Source: Pseudomonas oryzihabitans
GTDB taxonomy: Bacteria; Pseudomonadota; Gammaproteobacteria; Pseudomonadales; Pseudomonadaceae
DNA: 64,000 bases
Assembly: GCF_024652905.1 (NCBI RefSeq)
Contig: NZ_CP102428.1
Span: 632,501-696,500 of the forward strand
Reading direction: 5' to 3'
Every line of letters begins with the position of its first letter. Position 1 is the stretch's first letter. The position numbers and the translations under genes were made by a program. The notes under the pieces were generated by a model. It did no database searches, had not been told where the DNA came from, and worked only from the letters and a program-made list of their open reading frames with translations. This document shows positions 15,432-23,773 of the stretch, in pieces.

Positions 15432-16316
15432 TCACTTGCCCTCTTTCACCAAGGCATGCACGACCGATTCATTCATGGCAGTGAAGCGATCAGCCCACTC
15501 TGGGAAGAGTTCGATGGCGAGGTCACGTATGACCTGCAGAGCCGCTGGGGCCTTGCGGTCAGAAGGCTGGCGGTATTCAAGCCGATGAGCTGGGATGCCA
15601 CGGGTCGCGGACTCCCGGTAGACGACCGCCTTAGGAATGATGGTGCTCGTGACCTGAATATCGGGATGATCTCTGAAGGTCTGGCGGATCGTTGCATCCA
15701 GCTGGCGAGCGTCTGAGGTGAGATCAAGGCCGTTCACTACGGCCTTGATGGGCGGTATCGGCAGCCCAAGGCGAGCGTAGGGCCGAAGCCCCTCCAACAT
15801 CTGGAGAGTGCCGCGGTTGAATTCGCGGGCGGACAGCATTTCAGGGGGGAGGGGGGAAACGGCGAGGTCCGAAGCGAGCATCACCATCTCGAGGAGCACG
15901 GTACGGGCGCCCTGCGTATCGATCAGCACGAGGTCGAAGTCATCCTGGAAGATGTCCTTGAGATGAGCCAGGCGAAGCCGGCCATCAGGCGCCTGCAAGA
16001 GGAGGTTGATCAGGTGGTTGTGCGGATCGTTGGAATAGATCAGCGACAGGTTCTGAATATTCGTCTTGGAGACAATGCGCTCGAGGCAGGTCTCGTTGCT
16101 GGCGATCAACTCGAAGACGCCGCAGGGGGCGGGCTCGACAAGGTCGTAGTACGAGGAAAGGGAAGGCTGGACGGGGTCCAGATCGATCAGTAGGGTACGC
16201 AGCCCGGCATCGGCGCAGAACGCGCCTAGGTTAGCTACGGACGTGGTTTTTCCGGTGCCGCCCTTGCCAGAAATCTTGGATGTAGTTTTCAAATTTGCAG
16301 CCTCTAATGGGTTCAT
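15432..16316 (-). CDS. soj: ParA/Soj-family ATPase, ICE maintenance protein
   Basis: 294 aa. A deviant Walker A (GKGGTGKTT) at ~17-25 with both signature lysines, a Walker A' region (LRTLLIDLDPVQPSLSSYY), and a Walker B-type LVLIDTQGARTVL define a ParA-type ATPase. It is the outermost ICE gene, ending the coupled operon's upstream side about 60 nt from the att sequence. In PAPI-1 the equivalent gene is needed to maintain the excised circular form. A partition role together with the ParB at 9484-11232 is inferred. The annotated start MNPLEAANLKTTSKI gives ~16 residues before the P-loop, slightly longer than usual. Confidence 0.9.
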   Translation of the reverse strand: MNPLEAANLKTTSKISGKGGTGKTTSVANLGAFCADAGLRTLLIDLDPVQPSLSSYYDLVEPAPCGVFELIASNETCLERIVSKTNIQNLSLIYSNDPHNHLINLLLQAPDGRLRLAHLKDIFQDDFDLVLIDTQGARTVLLEMVMLASDLAVSPLPPEMLSAREFNRGTLQMLEGLRPYARLGLPIPPIKAVVNGLDLTSDARQLDATIRQTFRDHPDIQVTSTIIPKAVVYRESATRGIPAHRLEYRQPSDRKAPAALQVIRDLAIELFPEWADRFTAMNESVVHALVKEGK

Positions 16317-16377
16317 TAGAGGCCGCTTGTTTTCGCTGAGAGGTGCGTCGCGCCTGGGTGCAGCGGTGGATCAAAAG

Positions 16378-16429
16378 CAATTGGCTTTTAACCAATTGGT
16401 CGTAGGTTCGAATCCCACACGACCCACCA
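16378..16429 (+). repeat. ICE attachment site: 3' fragment of tRNA-Lys(TTT)
   Basis: The sequence runs through the anticodon arm (TTGGCTTTTAACCAA), the TPsiC arm (GGTTCGAATCC) and the acceptor 3' strand to CCA at 16427-16429. The 5' half of a tRNA-Lys (acceptor strand and D arm) is absent upstream, so this is not a functional tRNA. It matches the expected duplicate left when a PAPI-1/PFGI-1-class ICE integrates into the 3' end of tRNA-Lys. The complete tRNA should be at the other ICE end, outside the window. The original tRNA terminator follows immediately. Confidence 0.9.
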
Positions 16430-16440
16430 TCTTCACCAGA

Positions 16441-16463
16441 AACCCTCCGCAAGGAGGGTTTTT
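16441..16463 (+). terminator. Rho-independent terminator, formerly of tRNA-Lys
   Basis: AACCCTCCGCAAGGAGGGTT forms an 8-bp stem with a short loop and is followed by T residues. It lies 11 nt after the tRNA CCA end, the usual position for a tRNA terminator. It is now separated from the intact tRNA by the ICE. Confidence 0.8.
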
Positions 16464-16688
16464 GCGTTTCAGGGTGTTTGAAAGGCCGCGATCGGTACGT
16501 TTGATCCCTGGTTACACTGCCGCTTGCCCACTGAATGATGTGGCAGAGGCGTGACGATCCTTGCCGTGTCAGGCCGTGAGTCGAGAAGAAGGCTTGCATA
16601 CCGCAAGATCTTACGATCTGGGTGCGTTCTACTTAACCGACCCGCCACCTCAGGATGCACTTTCTTCACACCATCACGGAGCACGGCA

Positions 16689-17168
16689 ATGAGCCCAGAT
16701 AGCAGCGAAGTGACAGAGGGTTTCCTCCTGCTAGGGTACGCAGATGCCCGGTTGTTGAAGCTTTACCGAACTGGTGAAGTGGACACCCTTGAACTGGTGC
16801 GTGATATGGCTTCGCTGACCCTCAACGCCGAGGGCAGTGGGGAAGCGGTACCTGTTTATGAGCAGACCCTTGCGTACGACTCCTTGCCCCAGGCGTGCAT
16901 GAACAAGACCATTTGCCTTGCCGGAGCGAATGAGGAAGGCGCTATGGATACGCTGATTCGGCATCTTGAAGAGGGTCCCGCCGAAGGCCTTGAATTGCAT
17001 CCGTTCGATGAGCATGAGCAGCGACTGGATCTGCCGGAGGAGGAGTTCGCGGATTACTCCGAAGAAGATCTGATTGAAGCCACGCGCCTGGCCATGGCGG
17101 AGCTCGCAGCTGATGAGGAGGCTAGCGGAGCGAGTTACCAGGGGCTGCCTCCCAGGTCCAAGCGCTAA
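16689..17168 (+). CDS. Acidic hypothetical protein
   Basis: 159 aa when started at MSPDSSEVTEGFLLLGYADA; the upstream extension of the frame overlaps the terminator region and is rejected. The protein is strongly acidic in its C-terminal half (EQRLDLPEEEFADYSEEDLI) and contains ARLLKLYRTGEVDTLELVRD near the N-terminus. No signal peptide, membrane span or known domain is visible. It is the first chromosomal gene after the ICE junction and stands alone on the plus strand. I do not recognise it. Confidence 0.6.
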   Translation: MSPDSSEVTEGFLLLGYADARLLKLYRTGEVDTLELVRDMASLTLNAEGSGEAVPVYEQTLAYDSLPQACMNKTICLAGANEEGAMDTLIRHLEEGPAEGLELHPFDEHEQRLDLPEEEFADYSEEDLIEATRLAMAELAADEEASGASYQGLPPRSKR

Positions 17169-17348
17169 GGGTTCTCGTAAAGCTGCCTTGATCAGCCTTT
17201 AGCCAAGATGGTAGGTCCTCACACCCTGCGGAGGATTGGCAACGGAGCCAGGAGCGCCTGACTGTCCGGCAGGCATTGAGCGAATGGCGTATCCAACGAA
17301 GTCTCGCTGCAAAAAAGGACGTAGTGGCAATTGGCTACTCTGACAGGT

Positions 17349-17363
17349 AAGGTTAATAACCTT
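17349..17363. promoter_or_regulatory. Palindromic operator-like site upstream of small membrane protein gene
   Basis: AAGGTTAATAACCTT is a 7+1+7 perfect palindrome, 12 nt before the GTG at 17375 and 51 nt before the ATG at 17414. It lies in an AT-richer stretch suitable for a promoter. The binding protein is unknown. Confidence 0.4.
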
Positions 17364-17374
17364 AACATCGACCT

Positions 17375-17812
17375 GTGTCATCCTTAGTACCTTCTCAGCC
17401 TTTTCTCGTACGTATGACTGCCTCACGAAGACCTCCCCGCGGCGCGGGCCGCACCGCCAAGCCCGATTCGCTCCGCGCTGCCCACGAGCAGATCACCCGC
17501 AACAACGGCACGCTCGCCGATATCGCCGATCTTATCGAGATGGAGGGCAAGGCCAGGCCTGGGCGGCAGCAACCTGACCCTTCCAAGCGCTCCCGTTCCG
17601 CAGCCGACAGCCCGACCGGTACGCCCCAGGCGAAGACGGTGGAGCAGGGCAGTCATGGCTCTTTCCTCGCGCAGCCAGTGTTCGGAATCCCATTGCTGGC
17701 GCTGCTGGTTTGCACACTGATCCTGGGCGCTGCCGTCGGGGTGCCTCTCGGTGTGGTGACCTACGGAACCGCGCTCTACACGGCGGTGCTGGACGGAATG
17801 GCGATCTTCTAG
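17375..17812 (+). CDS. Small protein with C-terminal membrane segment
   Basis: 145 aa from the GTG at 17375, or 132 aa from the ATG at 17414 (MTASRRPPRGAGRTAKPDSL). Neither start has a strong Shine-Dalgarno, so the start is uncertain. The N-terminal half is basic and low complexity. Residues ~100-130 (FGIPLLALLVCTLILGAAVG and onward) form one long or two short transmembrane helices. The stop codon TAG lies inside the terminal inverted repeat of the adjoining MITE-like element, so the element may have replaced the original C-terminus. No family is recognised. Confidence 0.55.
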   Translation: MSSLVPSQPFLVRMTASRRPPRGAGRTAKPDSLRAAHEQITRNNGTLADIADLIEMEGKARPGRQQPDPSKRSRSAADSPTGTPQAKTVEQGSHGSFLAQPVFGIPLLALLVCTLILGAAVGVPLGVVTYGTALYTAVLDGMAIF

Positions 17813-17955
17813 GTTCTGTAAGAAAAATCGCCGAGCGAAGGTCAGGCGAGGCGAAAAAGGCTGAGGAAGCGGAGTTTACGAGCGGTAAATGAGCATTCCG
17901 AAGCCTGTTTCAACGAAGCGTCACCGAGCGTAGGCATTTTTCGTACAAAACCTAG
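17809..17955. repeat. MITE-like element (147 bp) with imperfect terminal inverted repeats
   Basis: The left end CTAGGTTCTGTAAGAAAAAT and the inverted right end CTAGGTTTTGTACGAAAAAT match at 18 of 20 positions. The interior (17850-17905) contains GGAAGCGGAGTTTACGAG followed by GGTAAATGAGCATTCC, itself able to fold. The same core occurs at 52369-52422 inside a second element with different ends. No coding capacity is present. Confidence 0.75.
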
Positions 17956-18023
17956 GCAGTCTGTGGTGGGGCGTCGTGGTCGCCGCTCGGAACGAGTCGA
18001 GGGCAGTGGCTGGTTATTGCGCG

Positions 18024-20084
18024 TCAGGCTTCCAGAGACGCCGTAAGCTGCCGCTCCTGGCCATCCGGATCTGCCTCGGGTCTGCCCAGCAGATAGCCCT
18101 GGGCGAGCCGCACGCCCAGGTGTCGCAGCTGCGCCAACTGATCAGCAGTTTCCACACCCTCGCAGAGCACTTCCAGTTTCATGGCCTCGCCGAGCAACAG
18201 CAGGGAAGTCAGGACCTGGCCGCGCTGTTCTTCATCCTTGATCGCCAGAATCCGGCGATCAAGTTTGATCAGCTGAAAGGGCAGCTCCAGGATGGGGCCC
18301 AATCCAGCATAGCCACTGCCGAAATCATCCAGGGCCATGCGGATGCCCAGCAACTGGAGGAGGGCGAAGGACTGACGGGTCTTGGTATCTATGACCAGTT
18401 CCACGCCTTCGGTGACTTCCAGGACCAGCCGACTGGGGGCGAGACGGGAGAGCCTGAGCGCCGCGGATACCCGTTCGTGCAGCATGGGGTCGGCGAACTG
18501 CAGCGGTGAAAGATTGATGGAAACGCTCAGGTGAGGCGGCCACTGACTGGCTGCCAGGCAGGCCTCCTTCACTACCCATTCGCCCAGGGCGATGATGAAG
18601 TTGCCCTGTTCGGCCAGCGGAATGAAGATGTCCGGCGATACCATGCCGAGGGTGGGGTGGTTCCAGCGCAGCAGCGCCTCATAGCCGATCACCTGCTGCG
18701 GCTGAACGCGATAGATGGGTTGGTAGTGCAGCAGGAATTCATTACTGGCGAGTCCCTTGCGGACATCGTCCGGCGTGAGCAATGCCGCATGCTCAAGAGG
18801 CGCACCCAGGACGGCCTCGACACCACCTTCGAACACCCGATCACGGCCATCGCGTTTGGCGCGGTAGAGGGCTCGATCCGCGCAATCCAGCAGATCGTCC
18901 GCAGTACTCAAGCCGACGATGCCGCTACGCGCGATGCCTATGCTGACGGTGACATAGGTCTTGTCGTCTTGACGCCCCTGATGCGGAATCTGCAGGTCAC
19001 GAATGCGTTGCAGGATGGTTTCCGCCGCAGCGAGTGCCTGAGCCGGACCGACGTGCCTGAGGATGACGACAAACTCTTCGCCTCCGTAACGGCCAACCAG
19101 GTCGCCAGTGCCCAGGCCTACTGCCAGGGTGGTAGCCACGGTGCGTAGGCATTCGTCGCCGGCGAGGTGGCCATAGTGATCGTTGTAGCGCTTGAAATGA
19201 TCCACGTCGATCAGGAGCACGGCGCCTTGCTCACCTGCCAGGCGCGATTGCCAGAAGGCTTCGAGCAGCGGACGCAACTGACGGCGATTGGCGAGGCCGG
19301 TGAGCGAATCCGTTTCCGAGAGGATCTGCAGGTCCTGGTTGGCCGAATTCAAGGACGCCAGACGGACTTCTTCGCGCAGCTTGTACAGATAGGTGCGACG
19401 ACCCTCGACATTGAGCCAGTAACTGGCCAGGAGGGAAAAGAACGCCATCACGACGGCATTGGTGATCATCAAGCCGCCCACGATGGCCGATACGGGGGCT
19501 TCGTGAACGGCGATGCAGATGACGGTTAGCGCGAAGCCGTTGAACGCAAGGGCAGGCGGCAGAGCGCTCTTCATGCAGGTGTTGACGAAGGTGAGCATCA
19601 GCGGCCAGGTGAAAATGAACAGCGTCTGGTTCATTTCCTTGCCGGCCGGGCCATTGATCACCAAGTTGTAGACCACCAGCAGACCGACGTAGAACGGTAG
19701 CAAGGCCAGAGCTTCACGCCAACGAACGGGGACTACCCGCAGCAGGCAGATGACTAGCAGTGTGAAGGGGGTGGCTATTCCCAGCATCTGGCCGGCTGCC
19801 CACGGCAGGGCATCTTCCATCAGCAGCCACCACCAGAGCAGGAAGCTGTTGTAGCTCAGGGTTCCGATGAGGAGGCAGCGCGTGAGATGGCGGCTACGCT
19901 GTTCATGGATGTCCTGATGAAACAGGCGCTCCAGCACCGGCGCGAAGGAAAAGGGCCCCACGGGCACGGCAAGCGTCTGATCGACAAGCCGACCAAGCTC
20001 TGGAGAGGTTTTCATAGGGGGTCCGGGCTGACAGGGTGAATAGCGAGGTCCGAAGGCTGACGTTTGGTGGCAATATGATGGCAC
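18024..20084 (-). CDS. Membrane-anchored GGDEF-EAL cyclic-di-GMP enzyme
   Basis: 686 aa from a GTG start at 20084; an ATG at 20015 (MKTSPELGRLVDQ) would give 663 aa and cannot be excluded. Residues ~65-225 hold about six hydrophobic segments (a MASE-like sensor). The GGDEF domain has an intact GGEEF near 333-337 and DVDHFKRYNDHYGHLAGDEC. The inhibitory RxxD site is missing (GTGD at that place). The EAL domain has YEALLRW (~467), NLSPLQF, LEVTEG, DDFGSGYAGL and EGVET, so the phosphodiesterase residues look intact. It could be bifunctional, with net activity unknown. It lies downstream of a chemoreceptor gene on the same strand but is separated from it by a strong hairpin. Confidence 0.93.
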   Translation of the reverse strand: MPSYCHQTSAFGPRYSPCQPGPPMKTSPELGRLVDQTLAVPVGPFSFAPVLERLFHQDIHEQRSRHLTRCLLIGTLSYNSFLLWWWLLMEDALPWAAGQMLGIATPFTLLVICLLRVVPVRWREALALLPFYVGLLVVYNLVINGPAGKEMNQTLFIFTWPLMLTFVNTCMKSALPPALAFNGFALTVICIAVHEAPVSAIVGGLMITNAVVMAFFSLLASYWLNVEGRRTYLYKLREEVRLASLNSANQDLQILSETDSLTGLANRRQLRPLLEAFWQSRLAGEQGAVLLIDVDHFKRYNDHYGHLAGDECLRTVATTLAVGLGTGDLVGRYGGEEFVVILRHVGPAQALAAAETILQRIRDLQIPHQGRQDDKTYVTVSIGIARSGIVGLSTADDLLDCADRALYRAKRDGRDRVFEGGVEAVLGAPLEHAALLTPDDVRKGLASNEFLLHYQPIYRVQPQQVIGYEALLRWNHPTLGMVSPDIFIPLAEQGNFIIALGEWVVKEACLAASQWPPHLSVSINLSPLQFADPMLHERVSAALRLSRLAPSRLVLEVTEGVELVIDTKTRQSFALLQLLGIRMALDDFGSGYAGLGPILELPFQLIKLDRRILAIKDEEQRGQVLTSLLLLGEAMKLEVLCEGVETADQLAQLRHLGVRLAQGYLLGRPEADPDGQERQLTASLEA

Positions 20085-20152
20085 TTTGTGACCGGCCTCT
20101 CGGTTAGAGATTCAGCCCACATGACCGGCGGTTGAGTTGGAGAACCTGACGG

Positions 20153-20183
20153 CTAGCCTCCTCCGCACCGCGGAGGAGGCTAG
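20153..20183. terminator. Strong 14-bp hairpin between chemoreceptor and GGDEF-EAL genes
   Basis: CTAGCCTCCTCCGC and GCGGAGGAGGCTAG are perfect complements around a 3-nt loop, 8 nt beyond the chemoreceptor stop. On the minus strand no U-run follows; on the plus strand GGTCTTTT follows. It may act as a terminator or partial attenuator; the direction is uncertain. Confidence 0.6.
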
Positions 20184-20190
20184 GGTCTTT

Positions 20191-22107
20191 TCAGACCTTG
20201 AAGCGAGCGGTCGTCTCCTGCAGCCGCACCCCGATACGTGCCAGTTCCAGGCTTGACGAAGCCGTCTCTTCGCTGGCCGCAGCGGTCTGTTCGGAGATGT
20301 CGCGGACAGTGGTCACGCTGCGGCTGATCTCTTCGCCCGCGGCACCCTGCTGTTCCGCGGCGCAGGCGATCTGGCCGTTCATCGACTCGATGTCCTTGAC
20401 CGACTGGGTGATGCGCTTGAGCATCTCGCCCGCCTCGCGGGACAGGCCGACGCTGCTGTCGGTCAACTGCACGTTATGGTCGAGCACCGTCGCCATGCGG
20501 TCGGTGCTCTGGTGCAGACCGGTGATGAGCTGAGCGATCTCGTCGGTCGAGGAGCGGGTGCGCTGGGCCAGGCCGCGGACCTCGTCGGCGACCACGGCGA
20601 AGCCGCGTCCCGCCTCGCCTGCCCGGGCGGCTTCGATGGCGGCATTGAGTGCCAGCAGATTGGTCTGTTCGGCCACGGCCTTGATCACGTCGAGCACGCC
20701 GCCAATGCTGTCGGCGTGGCCGCGCAAGGTGGTCATGGCGATCTTGGTCGACGCCATCTCGCTGGCCAGCAGCTCGATCTGGGCGACGGCCTTGCTGACG
20801 GCCTGGTCGCCCTGCTGAGCCTGCTGACTGGCTTCCAGCGCCGAGCGGGCGGCTGCCCCGGCATTGCGCGCCACCTCGTGGGTAGTCGCCGTCATTTCCT
20901 GCATCGCGGTGGCGATCTGATCGGTTTCGCTCTTCTGGGATTGCACGCCGGCGCTGGTCTGTTCGGTAACCGCCGAGAGCTGTTCGGCGGCACTGGCAAC
21001 CTGAACGACGCCGTCCTTCATCTCGCCGATCAGCCCACGCAGGTTGGTGGTCATCTGCTGCATGCTGATCTGTAGCGCGCCCAGTTCGTCCTTGCGGGTC
21101 ACTTCCAATTGACGGGTGAAATCGCCGTTGGCGACCGTTTGCGCCAGGAGGACGGTGTCCTTCAGGGGATGGACGATGGACCGCGTGATCAGCCAGGCGC
21201 CGATGAGGCCCAGGGCGATCGCGATGGCCAGCCATACCAGCAACAGCTGACGTGCACCGCTTACATCCGTCAGCTGCAATTCCTTCTGGATCGCGGTGAG
21301 CTTGTCGGCAATCGACAGCAGCGACGTGATGGTCGTGGTGATACCGGCCTGACCCTGATCCACCTGTACCTGGGTGGTGATCAGTTGCTGCAGGCGTTGC
21401 TGGTAGCCCGCGATTTGGTTGCCAAGTGTCTGCAGGGCCTCGGTCGGCAGGCCGCTGGTCGTGCCGAGCAGCTTGACCTTTGCCTGAATCTCATCCAAGG
21501 CGCGGTGGGCAGCGCTCTCGTTTTCCTTGCCGGGCGTGGTGGCATAGCTGCGCAGGGCAATGCGCATCTGCTGCAAATCGATAAAGAGGGCCGCCACCTG
21601 TTGGCGGTCTTCGAAACGCCCCTCCTGGGCATTGGCTGCTGTGGCCAGGGCCAGCAGATAGGTGTTGGCCGCTTCCGCCGTGGCGGTGGCAGCCTGCTGG
21701 ACGGCCGCGCGTTCGCGGGTTGCCGTCACCACCTGGTTGTAGAAGTCCCGATAGCGCTTGAGGGCGGCCTTGGCTTCGCTCAGCAGGGCTTCGTTGGCCT
21801 TCGAATTGAAGTTGGGCGTGACGTTCCGCAACTGAACCTCGATCTTGTCGAGCGCGGCCAGCCATTTGGCCGCCTGGGTATCGTCGGCCTTGACGATATA
21901 GACGAGCCGCTCGATGCGCATGTCGCGCGCCAGGGTACTGAATCCGGAGATATCGCTGATCCTTTCACTGCGGTCGCGCAGGGCGTCCGTGGCCTGCCAT
22001 CCGGTATAGGCCACCAGCAGGATCATGCCAATGAGTAGGGAGAAACCAAGCGTCAGCTTGGCCCGAACGCTGATGTTGCTGAGGAGATTCCAGCCATTGT
22101 GCTGCAT
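20191..22107 (-). CDS. Methyl-accepting chemotaxis protein with large helical periplasmic sensor
   Basis: 638 aa. TM1 is at ~16-38 and TM2 at ~292-314. Between them ~250 all-helical residues carry DISGFSTLARDMRIERLVYI and YRDFYNQVVTATRERAAVQQ, consistent with a helical bimodular (HBM) sensor such as McpS, which binds organic acids in other pseudomonads. A HAMP domain follows (~315-365), then the MA signalling domain with the highly conserved hairpin [20 protein letters not shown] and [20 protein letters not shown]. It transmits ligand binding to CheA at the cell pole. The ligand cannot be deduced. The stop is followed by a strong hairpin. Confidence 0.95.
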   Translation of the reverse strand: MQHNGWNLLSNISVRAKLTLGFSLLIGMILLVAYTGWQATDALRDRSERISDISGFSTLARDMRIERLVYIVKADDTQAAKWLAALDKIEVQLRNVTPNFNSKANEALLSEAKAALKRYRDFYNQVVTATRERAAVQQAATATAEAANTYLLALATAANAQEGRFEDRQQVAALFIDLQQMRIALRSYATTPGKENESAAHRALDEIQAKVKLLGTTSGLPTEALQTLGNQIAGYQQRLQQLITTQVQVDQGQAGITTTITSLLSIADKLTAIQKELQLTDVSGARQLLLVWLAIAIALGLIGAWLITRSIVHPLKDTVLLAQTVANGDFTRQLEVTRKDELGALQISMQQMTTNLRGLIGEMKDGVVQVASAAEQLSAVTEQTSAGVQSQKSETDQIATAMQEMTATTHEVARNAGAAARSALEASQQAQQGDQAVSKAVAQIELLASEMASTKIAMTTLRGHADSIGGVLDVIKAVAEQTNLLALNAAIEAARAGEAGRGFAVVADEVRGLAQRTRSSTDEIAQLITGLHQSTDRMATVLDHNVQLTDSSVGLSREAGEMLKRITQSVKDIESMNGQIACAAEQQGAAGEEISRSVTTVRDISEQTAAASEETASSSLELARIGVRLQETTARFKV

Positions 22108-22660
22108 GGTGACTACCTGGATAGGGGGCGGGGTTGAGTGAACCTCAGCCGGACATACATTTTTTGTTATCGCAATACCTATCGGTGTAAGAGGGCACCT
22201 GGAATAGCTAGCGCGATGGAGTGTGATCTTTTGCTACCAGCCGCTCACCAGATCTGTGGCGGCGGTCAGCCCGGCGGTGGGCGTCTTTACGGACAGCCTG
22301 AATGTTGCGAGTTAGTCTGACCTTAGAAGTTAAAAAGTGATCCAGGTCACAGCTTTTGGGGGGATGGCTGGCGGTTATCCCTGGATAGACGGCTTATTGC
22401 CATCATGGGTGATGGCTCGGGACTGATCAGCCGAACGCAGGCGGAGTAGGAGCCATGACCTTGACTCTGGGCCACCAGCGAATCGAGGCGCTTGGGTTAG
22501 AGCGTTCGTCTGGCGTCAGTGTAGGGGGTGCTTGCTAGGCGATAGCCGTTCGGCGCTGGGCACCTCTGCTCGCACCACCGGTTCTGCTGGTGTCCGGAAA
22601 CTTGCCAGTCGCCTGGATCGAGGTCTACTGTGCAAATAGACAGTTATGGAGCCTGTGCCC
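22108..22660. other. Intergenic region upstream of chemoreceptor and DUF1654 gene
   Basis: No gene is supported; a 60-codon frame at 22138-22320 lacks any recognisable feature. The region around 22320-22355 is AT-rich and contains GTGATCCAGGTCAC, an imperfect palindrome slightly similar to Anr/FNR sites. Promoters for the minus-strand chemoreceptor and the plus-strand DUF1654 gene should lie here, but I cannot place them with confidence. Confidence 0.4.
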
Positions 22661-22903
22661 ATGGCTCATAGCCAGCCGCCCCAGCCGACCTCTTATGAGC
22701 GCCTGACGATGCGGGTGTCGCGACTGGTCAACAATGCGCGCGGGGTTCTCGACAAGCACGTGCACGTGGAGCGTCTGGCGGCGAGCCGTGAGGACTGGGC
22801 ACTGTTGCTGGAAGCCTTTGGCGAGACCGAAGGCCTGATCGTGGCCCATCGCGATGACGGTAGCATCGACCTGTTCTGGAGGGTCAGCTACGACGACTAC
22901 TGA
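22661..22903 (+). CDS. DUF1654-family protein
   Basis: 80 aa from MAHSQPPQPTSYERLTMRVS, chosen because GGAG lies 9 nt upstream. An ATG 15 nt earlier has no Shine-Dalgarno. The pattern SYERL-x-M-R-V, then EDWALLLEAFGETEGLIVAH and DDGSIDLFWRV, matches the DUF1654 family, which is almost restricted to Pseudomonas. The family function is not established; some members have been linked to nuclease or DNA-damage regulons. It is monocistronic here. Confidence 0.8.
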   Translation: MAHSQPPQPTSYERLTMRVSRLVNNARGVLDKHVHVERLAASREDWALLLEAFGETEGLIVAHRDDGSIDLFWRVSYDDY

Positions 22904-23052
22904 GCGACGGCGCGGCCGACAGCGCCGGACAGGCGTCGCGCGACGTGCCGGATCGTGACCTTGTCGCAGGTCGAGAGCTGGCGACGTCACGGCCGTGCAG
23001 TAGGGCTGGCTTAGATGCCATTTCAGGGATCGTCGCTTGGAAGGAGATCAGG

Positions 23053-23576
23053 ATGGACATCCAGCGCTTGGGAACGGCCTGGGCTCCGGCCTATCGGCAG
23101 CTGATGTTGGAGGCTTACACCGCACATCCGGAGGCCTTCACCTCGAGCCCGCAGGAGCGGGAAAGTCTGCCGCTCAGTTGGTGGGAGGGTCGTCTGCAGG
23201 AAGGCGCCCAGGCGCGCGAGCGGGTCTGGGGTGCGACCAGGGCGCGGATCTGCTGGGCGTTGTCGGCCTTGGCCTCGAGACGCGGGAAAAGGGCCGGCAC
23301 AAGGCGACCCTGTTCGGGATGTACGTGCCCATCCGGTACCGGCGCCTGGGCATAGCGAAGGCTTTGCTGGACGAGCTGCTGGCCCATGCGCAGGAGCTAT
23401 CCAGGCTCAGGGTCATTCAGCTCACGGTCACCGAAGGCAACCATGCCGCTCAGGCGCTCTATGAACAGGCTGGCTTCACGGTCTTTGGCCGCGAGCCGCT
23501 GGCAGTCGCTGTGGGCAATACCTTTGTCACCAAGCTGCACCTCTGGTGTGATCTGGACACCCTGAGGCGCCGCTAG
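23053..23576 (+). pseudogene. GNAT N-acetyltransferase with a frameshift
   Basis: The reading frame from ATG 23053 (AAGGAGATCAGG ribosome site) encodes MDIQRLGTAWAPAYRQLMLE through ERVWGA. Near 23229-23238 the homologous reading continues one frame over as DQGADLLGVVGLGLETREKG, then MYVPIRYRRLGIAKALLDEL (acetyl-CoA-binding motif A of GNAT enzymes), VTEGNHAAQALYEQAGF, to the stop at 23576. A net loss of one base (or gain of two) around GTGCGACC explains it. Joined, the product would be ~174 aa, a normal GNAT length. It is either a genuine pseudogene or a sequencing error. Confidence 0.8.
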
Positions 23577-23773
23577 CGCTCAGACGCTGGACCGCGTGAC
23601 CGGGACCGGGCCAGGATCAGGGCTTTCAGCCAGCAGCACTGTCGGCAGCGGCCCGGGGCATGCCTTTCCTGCCTCGACCCTGGGTCGCCGTTCTGTACTC
23701 TATAAGATGTCGTAAAACCGCCTCGAAAGAATCGTCATAGCGTCACATCTGCCCTCTAGGCTCGCCGCCCCAG

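Larger units (their letters stand above)
1..16429. mobile_element. Terminal part of a PFGI-1/PAPI-1-class integrative conjugative element
   Basis: The block contains the characteristic core of this ICE class: soj/parA next to the att site, a private dnaB, a large ParB-family protein, DUF2857, an STY4528-type replication protein, PFL_4669-family, DUF3158, ssb, and type IVb pilus genes pilL and pilN. All are on the minus strand. The right boundary is a 3' tRNA-Lys fragment at 16378-16429. The integrase, relaxase, T4SS genes and the opposite att end lie outside the window. Two AT-richer genes between ssb and pilL look like cargo. In PAPI-1, pilus-mediated transfer and soj-dependent maintenance are established, and the same roles are inferred here from synteny. 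Confidence 0.9.

Noticed and set aside
16370-16429. Functional tRNA-Lys gene
   Set aside because: Only the 3' half is present; the 5' acceptor strand and D arm do not match, so it cannot fold as a tRNA and is the ICE att duplicate.
22320-22355. Anr/FNR site upstream of the chemoreceptor
   Set aside because: GTGATCCAGGTCAC only partly matches TTGAT-N4-ATCAA, and no anaerobic gene is adjacent.
22945-23355. Separate 136-aa gene
   Set aside because: Its C-terminal part is out of frame relative to the GNAT homology; it is explained by one frameshifted acetyltransferase gene starting at 23053.
23715-23765. PHO box upstream of the phosphatase autotransporter
   Set aside because: CGTCATAGCGTCACAT has two similar hexamers but spaced 8 nt rather than the 11-nt period of PhoB sites, so the match is not convincing.
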